Positions 52,199 to 64,000 of a stretch of DNA of 64,000 nucleotides are shown here, piece by piece; within the stretch, counting starts at the first letter, position 1, and every line of letters begins with the position of its first letter. This stretch comes from Umbelopsis ramanniana AG (taxonomy: Eukaryota; Mucoromycota; Umbelopsidomycetes; Umbelopsidales; Umbelopsidaceae). Location: positions 62,001 to 126,000 of the forward strand of contig NW_026252115.1 of NCBI RefSeq assembly GCF_025399195.1, given 5' to 3'. The notes under the pieces were generated by a model that ran no database searches, had not been told where the DNA came from, and saw nothing but the letters and a program-made list of their open reading frames with translations. The position numbers and the translations under genes are program-made.

Positions 52199-55158
52199 CC
52201 TTAAGCCTCCGGCATTACCTTCTCTCTTCATAGTTTTCTTCCAAAAACGTTTTCACGTGACCACTCTTTCTAGCAAGCGGTTGCCGGTCACCTGCTACCT
52301 CTTGTCGCAAAGGACATTCACTTAGACCAATGTCTCTGTGCATATTGCCTCATGTCTGAGGCTGTTTTAACATAGCGTTTAGAGCTGAGGGCAGAAAATG
52401 TGAACTCCTTTACTTCATTCACTTATCAAGACGCGCATTCATGCAGGCCCCAGTTACAAGTTCTACTGCGGTTCTTGAGGACAATAGCTCAAAGTTTAGG
52501 AAAATGTAGTTGCACAGTTAGTTGCTACTTTCTCTTTGGTCAAGTCTAGCATTCGAGAAGGTAGTGGTTTAACCCCTGAAGCAAACTCCTGTTTAAGGTC
52601 ATATCGGACATCATGTTGCTACTGCTACACTCCAGCTTCATTGTTGCCTGGATGACCGCAAATAACATATGTTATCAGCCAAATTACAGACCCACCCACA
52701 CGTTTCTTCTCATATGAAGGCTTGCCATCCTGCTTCAGCCCTTACAGTGAACTGCACTGGAGTGACGGAGCCAACGCCAACCATGATTACTTTTATTTAG
52801 ATGATCGACTGACAGTCGTATATGCCAAGTATTATATTGCCATCCCTTCATCAGCAGTATTTGGCCACAGATCCTTTCTTTCGACGTAGCACACTTTTAC
52901 TCAGTGCACAGCGTTGGCCTGATGACGTTGGCTGACAGGACAAACTAGTCGGATACACAGCAATCAGACATTACTAACGGGCACCGTGTAGCTCTTTCAG
53001 GCAAATCTCAAGGGTAACCGCATGAAGGTTGTATGCGCATGACCGTAACAGTGGGCAACAGAACGAGAGCGAAGCTGGTGTGCGTGGCGAGGAAGTGTTT
53101 AGTGAAACCAGTTTGACATACGTCTGGATCATGAGAACAAAAAGCCTTTGTTGACACTTTCAGTGCTCAAAAGTCATTAGATAGCTAAAATGAAACTTGC
53201 TTCGTATGCGGCAACTTGCATCTCGGGTTGATGGTTCTGTTTCGGCCCACAGTAATATATGGTAGATCTTGTCGGAACGGAAAAGCGACCGAGCGTATAG
53301 CTTATCTCAACCTAATAGATGGCAATTGAAAAGATGCTGAGAGCAGATGTATGTACTTTACATTAATAACAAGAATTACATTTTCCAGTAGTCGGCTTAA
53401 AAAGAAGAAGAAAGAAAAAGAATGGAAGGTCTGAACTATCTAATACTGGCAAACTCACCTTCCTGTAACTTTAAAATAGTATTGTCATAAAGCCAATGAA
53501 CTAGTATACGCTTGCCAACATCCAGTGTATTACATTTTCGAGATCAACGGAGTGTCTCATGGCGCAAAATCTGTGATAACAGCCATAACGCTGGGGTTGA
53601 AGCCCTATCTTTCGAAACACAGTTTTCGTGTGTTTAGAGCCCATCCTTGTGTCTCATAGACTTCAAAGAATAAATTATTGGCAGCATTTATGCAATCAAT
53701 TCAGTCAAGCTTACCCCACTTCAACACTGGATTTTTCAGATTCAATTCGCGCTATGGTATACGATATTCAGCCGACGCCGCTGGCTCTCCACCCTGACTC
53801 CACTTGATTCTCACATTGCTGAATCAACAAGTTGGAAATCTCACTTGAGGACAGCTGGAAGTCAAAGTACAGCCAAGATCTCCTTTCTAGGAAATGTAGA
53901 AGGTAAAAGTACCAACCTGGAGTTCACGGACAAGACATGATATAGAAAAATATGAAGAAAAACTAATTTATGGACAATTCAGAGATCAATGAAGTTCTTA
54001 TATAGCTTCATATATGCTGTAGGTACAGTTATGAGATGAGAAATATTTATAAATTTATGTACATGTGTTGTGGGCTCCAGATACACCCCATCCTTCTAGC
54101 TGGAAGATGCCGAAGTGTTGGTTGAACCGTTGGATATAGGTTGCAATAAATATGGACGATACTCTTCAACTTTTCCTCCAGGACAAGCACTATAGTCGTC
54201 TTCTCCCCTTGAGACTGAGCAAGAGAGATTCTGCCCAGGAATAAAGATTGGTGGTTATGTATGATTTCTCTTGAGTTGGAATGTGATAAAACCTCGTAAT
54301 GTACCATCATCAGTTGATTGTACGTGATCTGAGCACAGAAATAGTCCCTCAAACTTGTGATTTGTTTAAAATTCCCCTCTAAAGCGTCCGGTACTGCCGA
54401 TAGTGCCTATGCTAAATGCTCCAACTCGTTGACGATAAATAAGCCAGATCGTTGCAGCCGAGCGGTAGAGATGAGAAGTCCAGTCCGGGATAACTTTTGA
54501 CAAACAAGGAACAATTCAACATGAACCGAACCTAATATTTAAGCAGTATTCCACGTGATGCCTTGCTACTGCAATATCTAACTGTGAACAGCTGCTTCGA
54601 TGATATAATACCAGGCTTTACATGCGTTATCAGACCTTATGAATCGTTCTTTATGCTCATTATATGCGTATAATTGCCATAATCAAACCTGACAATTCTA
54701 CGGTAAGCAAATATGCTCGACCACTGCTCATGTGCTTCTATACGCGGCTTCTCAGCAATTTCATCCTATATTGTTCAGCAATGACAATGGCAATAATGGT
54801 AAACATTTTTATCAATTGATCTGTTTGATTGTAGCTACATCGCGTTGACGTTTCTATTATTTAACTGGCCTGCACTCAAATGATACATCTGCGCTTTATA
54901 CGAAGTTGTCTTTTACTCATATTTATTGCTCAAATTACATGAAGAGAATGACCTTCGTCACCCTTCCATCATTTTGCTTTCAATGGACGTATCGGTAGGA
55001 TAAAAGCTGTTATGCTTGTGGATATGACCATTACCCAGACTCAGCTATCGGTGAGTGCGAGAGGTGACCTCATTGAACGATGGCTGCGGTGGTTCAAAAA
55101 AAAAAAAAGTTTTGCAAAACGCTATTCATTCCTCTTCCCCATCCCCCCTCTTCCCAAC

Positions 55159-57502
55159 ATGAGTGACCGGCTAACTCGTATTGCCATCGTCAGTTCTGAC
55201 AAGTGTAAGCCCAAGAAGTGCAGACAAGAATGGTAAGTTCTGATGTCGAGAAAAGCGAAAAATGTGGGAAAATACCTAATGATTCTTTTCATCCACAGTA
55301 AAAAGTCATGCCCTGTCGTTCGCATGGGTAAGTTTTAAAGCAACCTTCAACCAAATTCAGCATCGTTCGCACTTGATCCAAATGACCGCGGTTACTGTAA
55401 AGTGCGATTTTCAGCACTGGTATCCATCAACGTGCAACGACTGTAGTAATGCGGGATTCCGGTGGTCCAAGCCACTAATGATCGCACGCAATCAACATTT
55501 GTTAACCTGCAACCCTCTCGTTTGAATTAGGAAAATTATGTATTGAGGTTGACGCTACCTCCAAGATTGCTTTCATCTCTGAGGATTTGTGCATTGGTTG
55601 TGGTATTTGCCCAAAGAAGTGTCCTTTCGGCGCTATTCATATTATCAACTTGCCTACCAACTTGGAAAAGGAAGTCACTCACCGTTATTCCGCCAACTCG
55701 TTCAAGCTTCATCGTCTTCCCAGCCCTCGTCCTGGTCAAGTTCTTGGTTTAGTCGGTACCAACGGTATCGGAAAGTCTACTGCCTTGAAGATTCTGGCTG
55801 GTAAGATGAAGCCTAACTTGGGTAACTTCGATAACCCGCCTGACTGGCAGGACATTCTCAAGTACTTCCGTGGTTCTGAATTGCAAAACTACTTCACCAA
55901 GATTTTGGAAGATAACTTGAAGGTGAGAGACGTCAATTCGTGTGACGCGGCAAGAGCATGATCGTGATAACTCAACCTTTGCAATTGAATTTCAGGCCAT
56001 CATCAAGCCCCAGTATGTTGATCATATTCCCAAGGCTGTCAGCGGAAAGGTTGGAGCTTTGTTGGATGCCAAGCTCGAGCGCAACAATCTTGACGATATC
56101 ATCTCTGCCCTCGGTAAGTTTATACGCGATTCTGCGTCTCCTTAAATCGATCATTACTAAATGCTCCTCTACAGATCTTCAGGAAGTTTTGCAGCGTGAA
56201 GTTGGTCAATTGTCTGGAGGAGAACTTCAACGTTTCGCTATCGGTGTCGTCTGCGTTCAGCATGCCGATATGTAAGTACCATTCCCTTCCAACTTCGCCA
56301 TGTATGCATAAACTTATTCACGTCTTTCCCCTTCTAGTTACATGTTTGACGAACCTTCATCATACTTGGATGTTAAGCAACGTTTGAAGGCTGCCAGAGC
56401 TATTCGCGCTCTCATCAGTGGTACCACGTATGTTACCTTCTATTCCACTGCAGTATTTCTATGCCACCGAACTTTCTAACACCATTCATTTTCTTCCTTC
56501 AGATACGTCATTGTCGTAGAGCACGATTTGTCAGTCTTGGATTACTTGTCTGATTTCATTTGCGTTCTTTACGGTATGCCTTCCGTTTATGGTGTCGTCA
56601 CCCTTCCTTTCTCTGTCCGTGAAGGTATCAATATTTTCTTGGACGGAAAAGTTCCCACCGAAAACTTGCGTTTCCGTGAAGAATCTTTGACTTTCAAGAT
56701 TGCTGAACAAGCTGAAGAAGTTTCAATGGACAAGAACCGCCAATACAAGTATCCTACCATGGCCAAGCAGTTGGGAGACTTCAAGCTTACTGTCCACGGA
56801 GGTCAGTTCACTGACGCTGAAATCATCGTCATGTTGGGTCAAAACGGTACTGGCAAGACCACCTTCATTCGATTGCTCGCTGGTTTGATGAAGGCCGATG
56901 GTGACCAACAAGTACCCGAATTGAACGTTTCATACAAGCCCCAGAAGATTGCACCCAAGTTCCAAGGTACTGTCCGCATGTTGTTCATTAAGAAGATCAA
57001 GGCTGCTTTCTTGAACCCACAGTTCCAAACTGATGTTGTCAAGCCCCTCAACATCGAAAGCATCATTGATCAAGAAGTTACTCACTTGTCTGGTGGTGAA
57101 TTGCAACGTGTTGCCATTGTCCTCTGTCTCGGTCAACCTGCCGATATCTACCTTATCGATGAACCTTCAGCATACTTGGATTCCGAACAACGTATTATTG
57201 CCGCCAAGGTCATCAAGCGTTACATCATTCACTTTAAGCGAACGGCTTTCATTGTCGAGCACGATTTCATCATGGCTACTTACCTTGCTGACCGTGTCGT
57301 TGTGTACGAGGGTATTCCTTCCGTTGATGCTGTTGCCAACTCTCCTCAATCACTTCTTACCGGTATGAACAAGTTCTTGGCATCACTGGAAATCACTTTC
57401 CGTCGTGATCCTACCAACTTCAGACCTAGAATCAACAAGATGGATTCTCAGTTGGATCAAGAACAGAAGCTCAGCGGAAACTATTTCTTCCTTGAGCATT
57501 AG
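55159..57502 (+). CDS. RLI1: RLI1/ABCE1 ribosome recycling ATPase
   Basis: Seven exons (55159-55232, 55299-55327, 55531-55922, 55996-56113, 56175-56271, 56338-56427, 56503-57502) give 599 residues. The N-terminus carries two 4Fe-4S clusters ([19 protein letters not shown] and [15 protein letters not shown]). The first ABC domain has Walker [10 protein letters not shown], signature [11 protein letters not shown] and Walker [13 protein letters not shown]. The second has [20 protein letters not shown] and [12 protein letters not shown]. The protein splits post-termination 80S ribosomes and is essential in eukaryotes. The whole reading matches the family from end to end, and intron phases agree at every junction. 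Confidence 0.98.
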
Positions 57503-57888
57503 ACAACTCATCCCCCACTACTTCCTATTTTTCTTTTTTCCTTTTTTTAAAAAATTAAACGTTCTTGCTAATTAGATGTTCTCTAAAACGTTTCTTCCTT
57601 TGATTTTTGCAAATCCATTTTTTTCACCACACACCATTTTATTTCTTTACCCATTTTGTATTTGATATGAATATCGTACTACACTTGGTGCATTGACCGA
57701 CTGCAATATTAGCTTGCTCACACCCACCCACCACTTTTTTGTTTTTTTTATATAACGAATGAAAGAAAAAAAAGCAAAGTTTTAAAGAAATGAAAAGAAA
57801 AAGCAAGCGAGCCTCGCAATAAAAGAGCTATAACATAAAGTCCTTTGAGGTCAATGGCGATGGGAAGTCTAGCATGCAGTACAGTCTC
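57503..57888. other. Shared 3' flank of RLI1 and universal stress protein genes
   Basis: 386 bp between convergent genes, rich in T on one side and A on the other. No further feature was seen. Confidence 0.4.
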
Positions 57889-58577
57889 TCAATCGGCTGC
57901 CTTGGTGTCACTTTGCTTGACGATGGTAACTGGACAAGGGGAGTGGCGAATACAGTACTCACATGTCGATCCAAGGAGTGACTTGATCATACCAGAAACA
58001 CTGGATCGACTCGATGAGCCAATCACTAGCATATCGGCGGGCATATCGTACAAGAATTGTGTAATGATCTGTCCTACTGGCTCATGGCGCTGTATGGTTA
58101 CAAACTCGTAATTTCCATGCTAAGATAGTTAGAGCAAACATGAGTGTGTGCCTACATTCATTGTTTCGAAGGGTAGAATACCACGAAAAATCAAACTACC
58201 TTTTTACTGAATTCGTTCAGCCAACCCTTGATGTTTTCTACTTCTCCTTTGGAGTCTTCTACAATATCCATATTATTTCGCCGGTCCAAACTGTCTCTAG
58301 TTTGACTTGAACTCAGTGATCTGCTTGGAGGTGTATTTCATGCCGCGACCTTTACCAAAAAAATTACTCACAAAAACTGGATAGGTTTAGATTGCTCTGG
58401 ATTCAAACCAATGGCATAAATGATCTTAACCTGCGGAGGGTCCTTCAACATATCAGCCATAGCCATGCCGTGAGACATTGCTTTCCGTGAGGCTGACGAA
58501 TTGTCAACGGCAATGACCATTCTCATGGGGGTCTTTCTATTGACAGGCGACGGAGTTGTTAGTGACATAGCATCCAT
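57889..58577 (-). CDS. Universal stress protein (UspA family)
   Basis: Three exons from the ATG at 58577. The first gives MRMVIAVDNSSASRKAMSHG with the typical first strand and helix, and KIIYAIGLNP. A short middle exon (DIVEDSKGEVENIKGWLNEFSKK) follows. The last carries the nucleotide-binding signature DMLVIGSSSRSSVSGMIKSLLGSTCEYCIRHSPCPVTIVK, equivalent to the G-x2-G-x9-G-S/T motif of ATP-binding USPs. USPs act in stress tolerance by mechanisms that vary between species. The total length of about 180 residues is normal for the family. Confidence 0.9.
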
Positions 58578-58990
58578 GAGGTCTGACCACCAGCAGTTAA
58601 TATTACTTGAACATTTTTCAATCGATGTAATGATGTAAGGTTTGTGCTTTATAAGAAAAAAAGAACGACTTGCCCATATGAAATTCAGGTTTTATATATC
58701 TTTTGCTAAGGTAGATGTCATGATGATGACCGTTCCTGTTTGATAATACTTGTTATTGTTACCGTCTTTGTACATTACTTTTACCTTCTCTCCAAGTTAT
58801 TTTCAGGCATGGCATGGATAAATAGCAAAAAGACAAGAAAATTGGGTGGTCATTTTGTCGCTGTGATCAGCCATGATTCAGAATCATCATTTTTCACATG
58901 CCATTCATTCCCGTCCACATTAATGGATTCGCTCAGTTTCTCCTCACTCTCTTTCATTTCTTCTTCACCTTTCCCTTCCCTCCTTTCAAC
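58578..58990. promoter_or_regulatory. Divergent promoter region, universal stress protein / SFC1
   Basis: 413 bp between divergent starts. A pyrimidine-rich leader precedes the SFC1 ATG at 58991. No motif was recognised. Confidence 0.4.
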
Positions 58991-60283
58991 ATGAGCAAAG
59001 CTGGAGATGCAAAACCAAAAACCCTCTTGACACATTTGATTGCTGGTGGTTCAGCTGGTCTGGTCGAAGCGTGTACTTGCCACCCACTGGACACCATCAA
59101 AGTCAGAATGCAACTGTCTAAGAGTGGATCAAGAACCAAAGGGGTAATGGTTCATGACCTATCTATTCAATGTACATTTATGTTTGGCCTAACATGAACT
59201 CGCTATGGCTTGCAACAGGGTAAACGTTTGGGCTTCTTTGGAGTGGGTGCCAGAATTGTAAAGAATGAGTCGGTATGGGCGTTGTACAAAGGATTGGGAG
59301 CTGTGGTATCTGGCATTGTCCCAAAAATGGCCATTCGCTTCAGTTCCTTTGAATTTTACAAATCAGTGCTTGCTGACAAGGAAACGCAAAAGGTCACGAC
59401 CAAAGCTACATTCCTTGGTAAGTCCTCTTGATCGTCAAATTTTCGCTTCCGACCACCATCACGCCATTTATTAACAGTAACACCTTTTCTGCAGCTGGCT
59501 TAGGCGCAGGAGTCACTGAAGCCGTCATGGTGGTCACTCCTATGGATGTCGTTAAGATTCGACTTCAAGTAAGTAGACCCCCCCCCCATACAGTTCCACT
59601 TCTCTTTTACCCCATGTCTCACTTAAACTTGCATTCCGCTCCGCTTTAAAAATAGGCACAACGACACTCCATGGCAGACCCTTTGGATATTCCCAAATAT
59701 CGCAACGCCGGTCACGCAGCTTACACAATTATCAAGGAAGAGGGTGTGAGCGCGCTGTATAAAGGAGTCAGCTTGACTGCACTTCGGCAAGGTATAGGGC
59801 AATTTATTGATTTTCTCACGGGTGACAAGATGGTTTGACTCAACACATGTCATGTTTCCAGCCACCAATCAGGCCGTTAACTTCACCGCGTATCAAGAAA
59901 TGAAGAAGGCTGCTGCTGTATACCAAAAGCTAGATGAACTACCATCTTATCAGCATTTGGTTCTAGGAGGTGTTTCTGGAGCGATGGGTCCCCTGTCTAA
60001 TGCACCCATAGACACCATTAAAACTCGTATTCAAAAGTCCAACGAGCCAGGTTCTGGTTGGCATAGGTTCAAGACCGTCACCACCGAGATATATACCAAG
60101 GAAGGTTACATGGCTTTTTACAAGGGTCTAACCCCTCGACTTCTGCGAGTGGCTCCAGGACAAGCCGTCACGTTCATGGTATATGAAAAGGTCCGCAGTT
60201 GGTTAGATCGGTTCAATGAAAAGATTGAAAACGGGGATGGACCAGTGCAAGCTGTTATGAAGATTGTAGAAGATGAGAATTAA
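58991..60283 (+). CDS. SFC1: Mitochondrial succinate/fumarate carrier
   Basis: Multi-exon gene (first exon 58991-59143, last ending 60283) for a protein of about 310 residues with three mitochondrial carrier repeats. The Px[DE]xx[KR] motifs are PLDTIKVRMQ, PMDVVKIRLQ and PIDTIKTRIQ. Distinctive SFC1 stretches are GLVEACTCHPLDTIKVRMQ, LYKGLGAVVSGIVPKMAIRF, TEAVMVVTPMDVVKIRLQAQ and LRVAPGQAVTFMVYE. Sfc1/Acr1 exchanges cytosolic succinate for mitochondrial fumarate and is needed to use C2 compounds through the glyoxylate cycle. The ATG at 58991 gives the short N-terminus usual for carriers. Confidence 0.95.
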
Positions 60284-60545
60284 ACTTTGATATGAATGTA
60301 TTTAACCTGCGTGCGAGCGCGAATGTATAAGTATAGGATGTGTAATTTGGAAGTAGCTAGCCGCACACAGGGTCTCAAATAAAGAACCGCGAAGCAAAAC
60401 GTTCGTTTGTTGGCTTAAATAACGTCACTTCATGGTTCCTAGGACGAAACGAATTTATTGAAAATCGTAATAACTATTCTGCTATATTTGGGCTCTCGGC
60501 CAAAAGAAGCTCTTTGAAGGGCAGGGCCAGCCACCCTACTAAACT

Positions 60546-63321
60546 CTATTCTACTTGACAAAGCAAAACACGAGCATCCACCATCTGACCTTCTTCAACC
60601 TTGACAGTGACCACACCATCATGTCGACTGATCAGCTTTACCTCCGTCTTCATCGACTCAACCGTTAAGATAGGATCGTTCTTCTTCACCTTGGTACCGG
60701 TTGGGGCAAGAATCTTTAGAATACGACAAGGCATAGGTGATGTGTACGCGGATACTAAGATTGGAGACACAAATTCATTAGTTTACATACTAGGAATCAA
60801 GTCCTTCTAGGTGCTCAACTTACAATTATCTGCTTCATCCTCTTGACTTGTACTCTTGAGTCTGTCTTGCTTGACAACCCTGACTTGACTACCATAGCTG
60901 GCAGTGTGCACATACATGATTCGATCGTTGATCCCAGACGGAGAGTCAGCAACATAGTACTGTTCTCTCAATCCATCTAAAAACAATAGTGGTTATTTTA
61001 TCATCCCCATTTCAGTGGTCATTATTTTGAAACATTCAGTTACCAATGGTGCAAACAAGCAGACCGGTAACAAGATGTTGACCAGGGAGTTGCATTTGAG
61101 CTTGGTTCAACTTGAGTTCGTTCAAAACAGCCTTTCTATTTGTTTCTTGCTTCTTTTCACCCTTAGTAAATCCAAACACAAATTGGGGCTCACTCGCTCC
61201 ATGGTGATGATGCTCATACTCAAGTTCCAGCACGTCACAGTCTTCAACTATGAGTTTTTGAATGTTCTTCTTGACGCTGTTGTTTTTCCATCCAGAAGAT
61301 ATGTTACGCAGCGCTTGTCGTTGGGCGTTTCGCATAGCCCAGTCAAACATAAATCCTACAATAGCGAGTCGGCTCTCTTCAACATCTGACAGTGCTGGCT
61401 TGAGATTGTCAATTTCAGCTCCAATAAACCCAGTATCGTACACGCCGGATTGGAAGCGAGGATTTCGCATCACGTTCAGAAGGAACTTCTGGTTGGTTAC
61501 AATACCCAAAATAACAGTCTGGGAAAGCACAAGTGCCATAGTGGTGATGGCCTGCTTTCGAGTAGGAGCATGGACAATCAGCTTGGCGATCATAGAGTCA
61601 TAGTAGATGGAAATCTCAGAACCTAGACATTCTCTGTCAGAATCAACCTTAACCACAGTACAGACATTTGCTTCGTTTCCTTACCATCTTCAATACCAGT
61701 ATCGTATCTGACACCAGCAAGTTGTCTCGTAAAATCAATTTGTCTCCACTTGAGGATCTTTCCAGTGACAGGAGAGAAGTCGTTGCCGGGATCTTCAGCG
61801 CATATTCTGCACTCGATAGCGTGGCCCTGGAATGAAAGTTGGTTGATGGAAGGAACCTTGCGCAGGTTCTCACCTTGAGCCACCAAGATTTGAAGTTCGA
61901 CAAGATCCAATCCAGAAATGGCTTCTGTGATAGCATGCTCTACTTGCAAACGGGTATTGACTTCCAAAAAGTAGAACTTTTGAGTTTTTGCATCCTAGAA
62001 GTACATTTTAGAATATGACCACCTTCAGGCAGATTTCATTTCCCTTCTTCTTCTTACCAAGATAAATTCTACGGTACCGGCTCCAACATATCCTAGCTTT
62101 CTTCCGATTTCTAAAGCGGCTGCTGTCATAGAATATCTGAGTTCCTCTGACATTTCTGGGCAGGGAGTTTCCTAAGGCATTGAAAGTCAATATCTATGTT
62201 GGTGCTTTACGGCCATGATATCACTCTCTCCCTACCTCAACGATTTTTTGATGCCGTCGCTGTATAGAGCAATCACGCTCATTAATATGGTATATGTTGC
62301 CGTACTGATCACCAAAAATCTGAACCTAAAAAATATGGATAGGATGTACTCAGCATATGGTCGGGGCCCCAAATCTCCATGTGAATGTCGACATATACCT
62401 CAACGTGTCTGACGCTTGTAAAGTACTTTTCGATCAGAAGTTGCTCAGAGCCAAACGCACGAAGGGATTCACCTTTAGCAGCCTCAATCTCGCTCTTCAA
62501 ACTACATCGAGTCAATCGACATGAATGGACGTTCAAGCACAACAAAATGGATGCAACCTACTTGTCAGCATTGTAAACAGTTCTCATGCCTTTGCCACCA
62601 CCTCCAGCAGAAGCCTTCAATAGCACAGGGAATTCTAAACACCAACTGGATGAGTCTACACCCTTATCTCCTTCGTCGTATCTCATCATTTTGCATTCAT
62701 ACCTATGCCCAATGCAGCTTTCGTCAAAGTGTCCAACGATTGGTCGTCACCGTTGTATCCAGGAATGACAGGCACCTTTGGAGCATGCTCTGTCAGAAAT
62801 CTCTTTGCGCTGATCTATTGTGTAGGTTGTCAGACAATGATTGTTGACATCGATTTGTGCGGCCTTTGAACTCATCAAGCTCTAATTTATGTACCTTGTC
62901 TCCAAGAATACGAATGGATTCAGGTGTTGGACCGATAAAGATGATGCCAGCTTTAGCAACCTGCTCAGCGAATTCTGCATTTTCAGACAAAAAGCCGTAT
63001 CCAGGATGAATAGCGTTCGCTCCAGTCAACTTGGCAATCTCGATGATCTTGTCTCCTCTTAAATAAGACTCGGAAGCAAGAGAACCACCTAAATGGCAAG
63101 CCTGGTCTGCCATTTTGACGAAACGGGCATTGGCATCGCTAATGAAAAGGGGTTTCGAATGAGCTGACTGTTTTGTGAGTGTCCGACAACGTAGCTGACT
63201 GTGGTTTTTACCTGTCCGAAAAGACGGCGACAGTTGAAATGCCCATACGGTGGCATGTGGTGATAACACGGCAAGCGATCTCGCCGCGGTTAGCAATCAA
63301 TACCTTTGTTATAGCAGTCAT
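60546..63321 (-). CDS. Biotin-dependent acyl-CoA carboxylase alpha subunit (MCCA-like)
   Basis: Multi-exon gene of about 700 residues. The N-terminus [19 protein letters not shown] begins directly in the biotin carboxylase domain. Further landmarks are [12 protein letters not shown], the ATP-grasp glycine loop [57 protein letters not shown] and [13 protein letters not shown]. After a linker and BT domain comes a biotinyl domain with the acceptor lysine in VESMKTE. The length and order fit the alpha subunit of 3-methylcrotonyl-CoA carboxylase; propionyl-CoA or another acyl-CoA carboxylase is the alternative. The ATP-dependent carboxylation of biotin should be intact. No mitochondrial presequence is visible at this start. 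The beta subunit is not in the window. Confidence 0.9.
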
Positions 63322-64000
63322 TGCGGAGGAGAGTAGACGAGAGGCATACAGGGCACAAGGTTCATAAACTTATATACTATTCTGGGCCTGGGAAACACGC
63401 GTGAGCTGAATCAATGGCAGGCTTCTCTCTTACCCCGCAACTGTTCGTGATAGCAGACAACGCTTTATTTTCATCATATAAATGTTTGGGGTCTTGATTA
63501 ACTGCTCCAGTCGCTGTAGTATGCAAAGACATTAACATCGATTGCAGAGGAATAATATGTGACATTATTGTGCGTACTTCCAATCACTTTGCCGACTTTA
63601 TTGGGATGTCGCTTGAGCAAACTACTTGTACCATCTCAGACTCAAAGCTCACGTTGAGCCAAACTCCTCGCATTGGCTTTTGATTGTCCGACATCTACCC
63701 CAGGCTCTCGCATTGTGTTATCGATGTCCTTTCAATATGACTAAAATGATGTACGAGGTCTGAACTAAAGGTTCACATCATTAAGAATTATCATCAAGTT
63801 ATTCCTTTTGTTTCTGAATAAATATGCTGCTGATTTAGCACGAATTGATTTATCTGACTTCTTCCAACATGTCCTAATATCACAGCAACAAGCACACTTA
63901 TGACTACACAGGTAGCAAATTTCAGATGTATACCGATGGATCGAAGAATGCCAATAGATTAATTTCTAGCTCTGGAAATTGAAATTACCAAAAAGTTAAA
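63322..64000. other. Upstream flank of carboxylase gene, no gene seen
   Basis: 679 bp containing the carboxylase promoter and unassigned AT-rich sequence. A minus-strand open frame at 63377-63583 has no match and no splice link to the carboxylase start that I could establish. Confidence 0.45.

Larger units (their letters stand above)
51888..52210. mobile_element. MITE-like element with long terminal inverted repeats
   Basis: The ends are inverted repeats. Bases 51902-51932 match the reverse complement of 52168-52198 over 31 bp with one mismatch. Similarity continues outward with a small indel (GAGGCT at 51892-51897 against AGCCTC at 52204-52209) and weakly inward. The internal part of about 235 bp codes for nothing and includes a tRNA-like Pol III promoter module. 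The size, long inverted ends and lack of a transposase fit a non-autonomous DNA element. The exact termini and a target-site duplication could not be fixed by eye. Confidence 0.6.
50713..55158. other. Gene-poor island of 4.4 kb
   Basis: The longest stretch in the window without a supported gene. Every frame is broken by stops and no exon chain matching a family could be built beyond the weak one at 50791-51240. It contains an inverted-repeat element at about 51888-52210. The rest looks like unique, moderately AT-rich, possibly decayed sequence. A purine-rich tract lies at 53400-53428. Confidence 0.6.

Noticed and set aside
51878-52204. 108-codon plus-strand open frame across the inverted-repeat element
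   Set aside because: It spans both repeat arms and the tRNA-like module and resembles no protein, so it is a chance frame.
53180-53340. Possible zinc-knuckle-like remnant (CFVCGN) of a mobile element ORF
   Set aside because: Only one CxxC pair is seen and surrounding frames are full of stops.
54047-54352. 101-codon minus-strand open frame in the gene-poor island
   Set aside because: Considered as a transposase or helicase fragment, but no catalytic motif or flanking exons could be found.

Overview
The window is nuclear DNA of an early-diverging filamentous fungus, most probably Mucoromycota (Mucorales-like). The grounds are densely packed protein genes with many short GT-AG introns of about 50-150 bp, fungus-specific families (MSC7-type aldehyde dehydrogenase, PSD2-type phosphatidylserine decarboxylase, CBP4, a group III hybrid histidine kinase, SFC1), and genes such as HRI, C9orf72 and MFSD1 homologues that as far as I know are rare or absent in Dikarya yeasts. 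The species cannot be fixed from sequence alone. Gene models were built by hand by joining exons at splice sites. For most genes the summed exon length is divisible by three.

Layout. 0.5-5.4 kb: an SDR reductase, the neddylation factor DCN1, and a single-pass membrane protein with a cytosolic SH3 domain. 6.0-18 kb, all on the plus strand: an HRI-type eIF2alpha kinase, TRM8 tRNA methyltransferase, a PRA1 family protein, PSD2 and a membrane-anchored aldehyde dehydrogenase. 18.9-25.3 kb: a hexose transporter and a bifunctional PFK-2/FBPase-2, head to head across a 2 kb spacer. 25.5-31.4 kb: a C9orf72-like DENN protein, a single-TM protein of unknown function, oligoribonuclease REX2 and a small acidic protein. 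31.8-39.5 kb: one very large hybrid histidine kinase whose sensor region holds 17 tandem units of about 92 residues (about 35 HAMP or HAMP-like modules). 40-50.7 kb: a homeodomain protein, CBP4, an ADP-ribosylglycohydrolase, an MFSD1-like transporter, CCDC47 and a ricin-B/CipC-like fusion. 50.7-55.1 kb: a gene-poor island with a roughly 320 bp inverted-repeat element that carries a tRNA-like Pol III module. 55.1-63.3 kb: RLI1/ABCE1, a universal stress protein, the SFC1 carrier and a biotin-dependent acyl-CoA carboxylase alpha subunit.

There are no operons. Functional themes are nutrient and stress signalling (HRI, poly-HAMP kinase, C9orf72-like protein, PFK-2/FBPase-2), central carbon transport and metabolism (hexose transporter, SFC1, carboxylase, aldehyde dehydrogenase) and translation or ribosome factors (RLI1, TRM8, HRI). 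The most unusual items are the histidine kinase repeat expansion, the C9orf72 homologue with a GC-AG intron, and the inverted-repeat element with internal A and B boxes.
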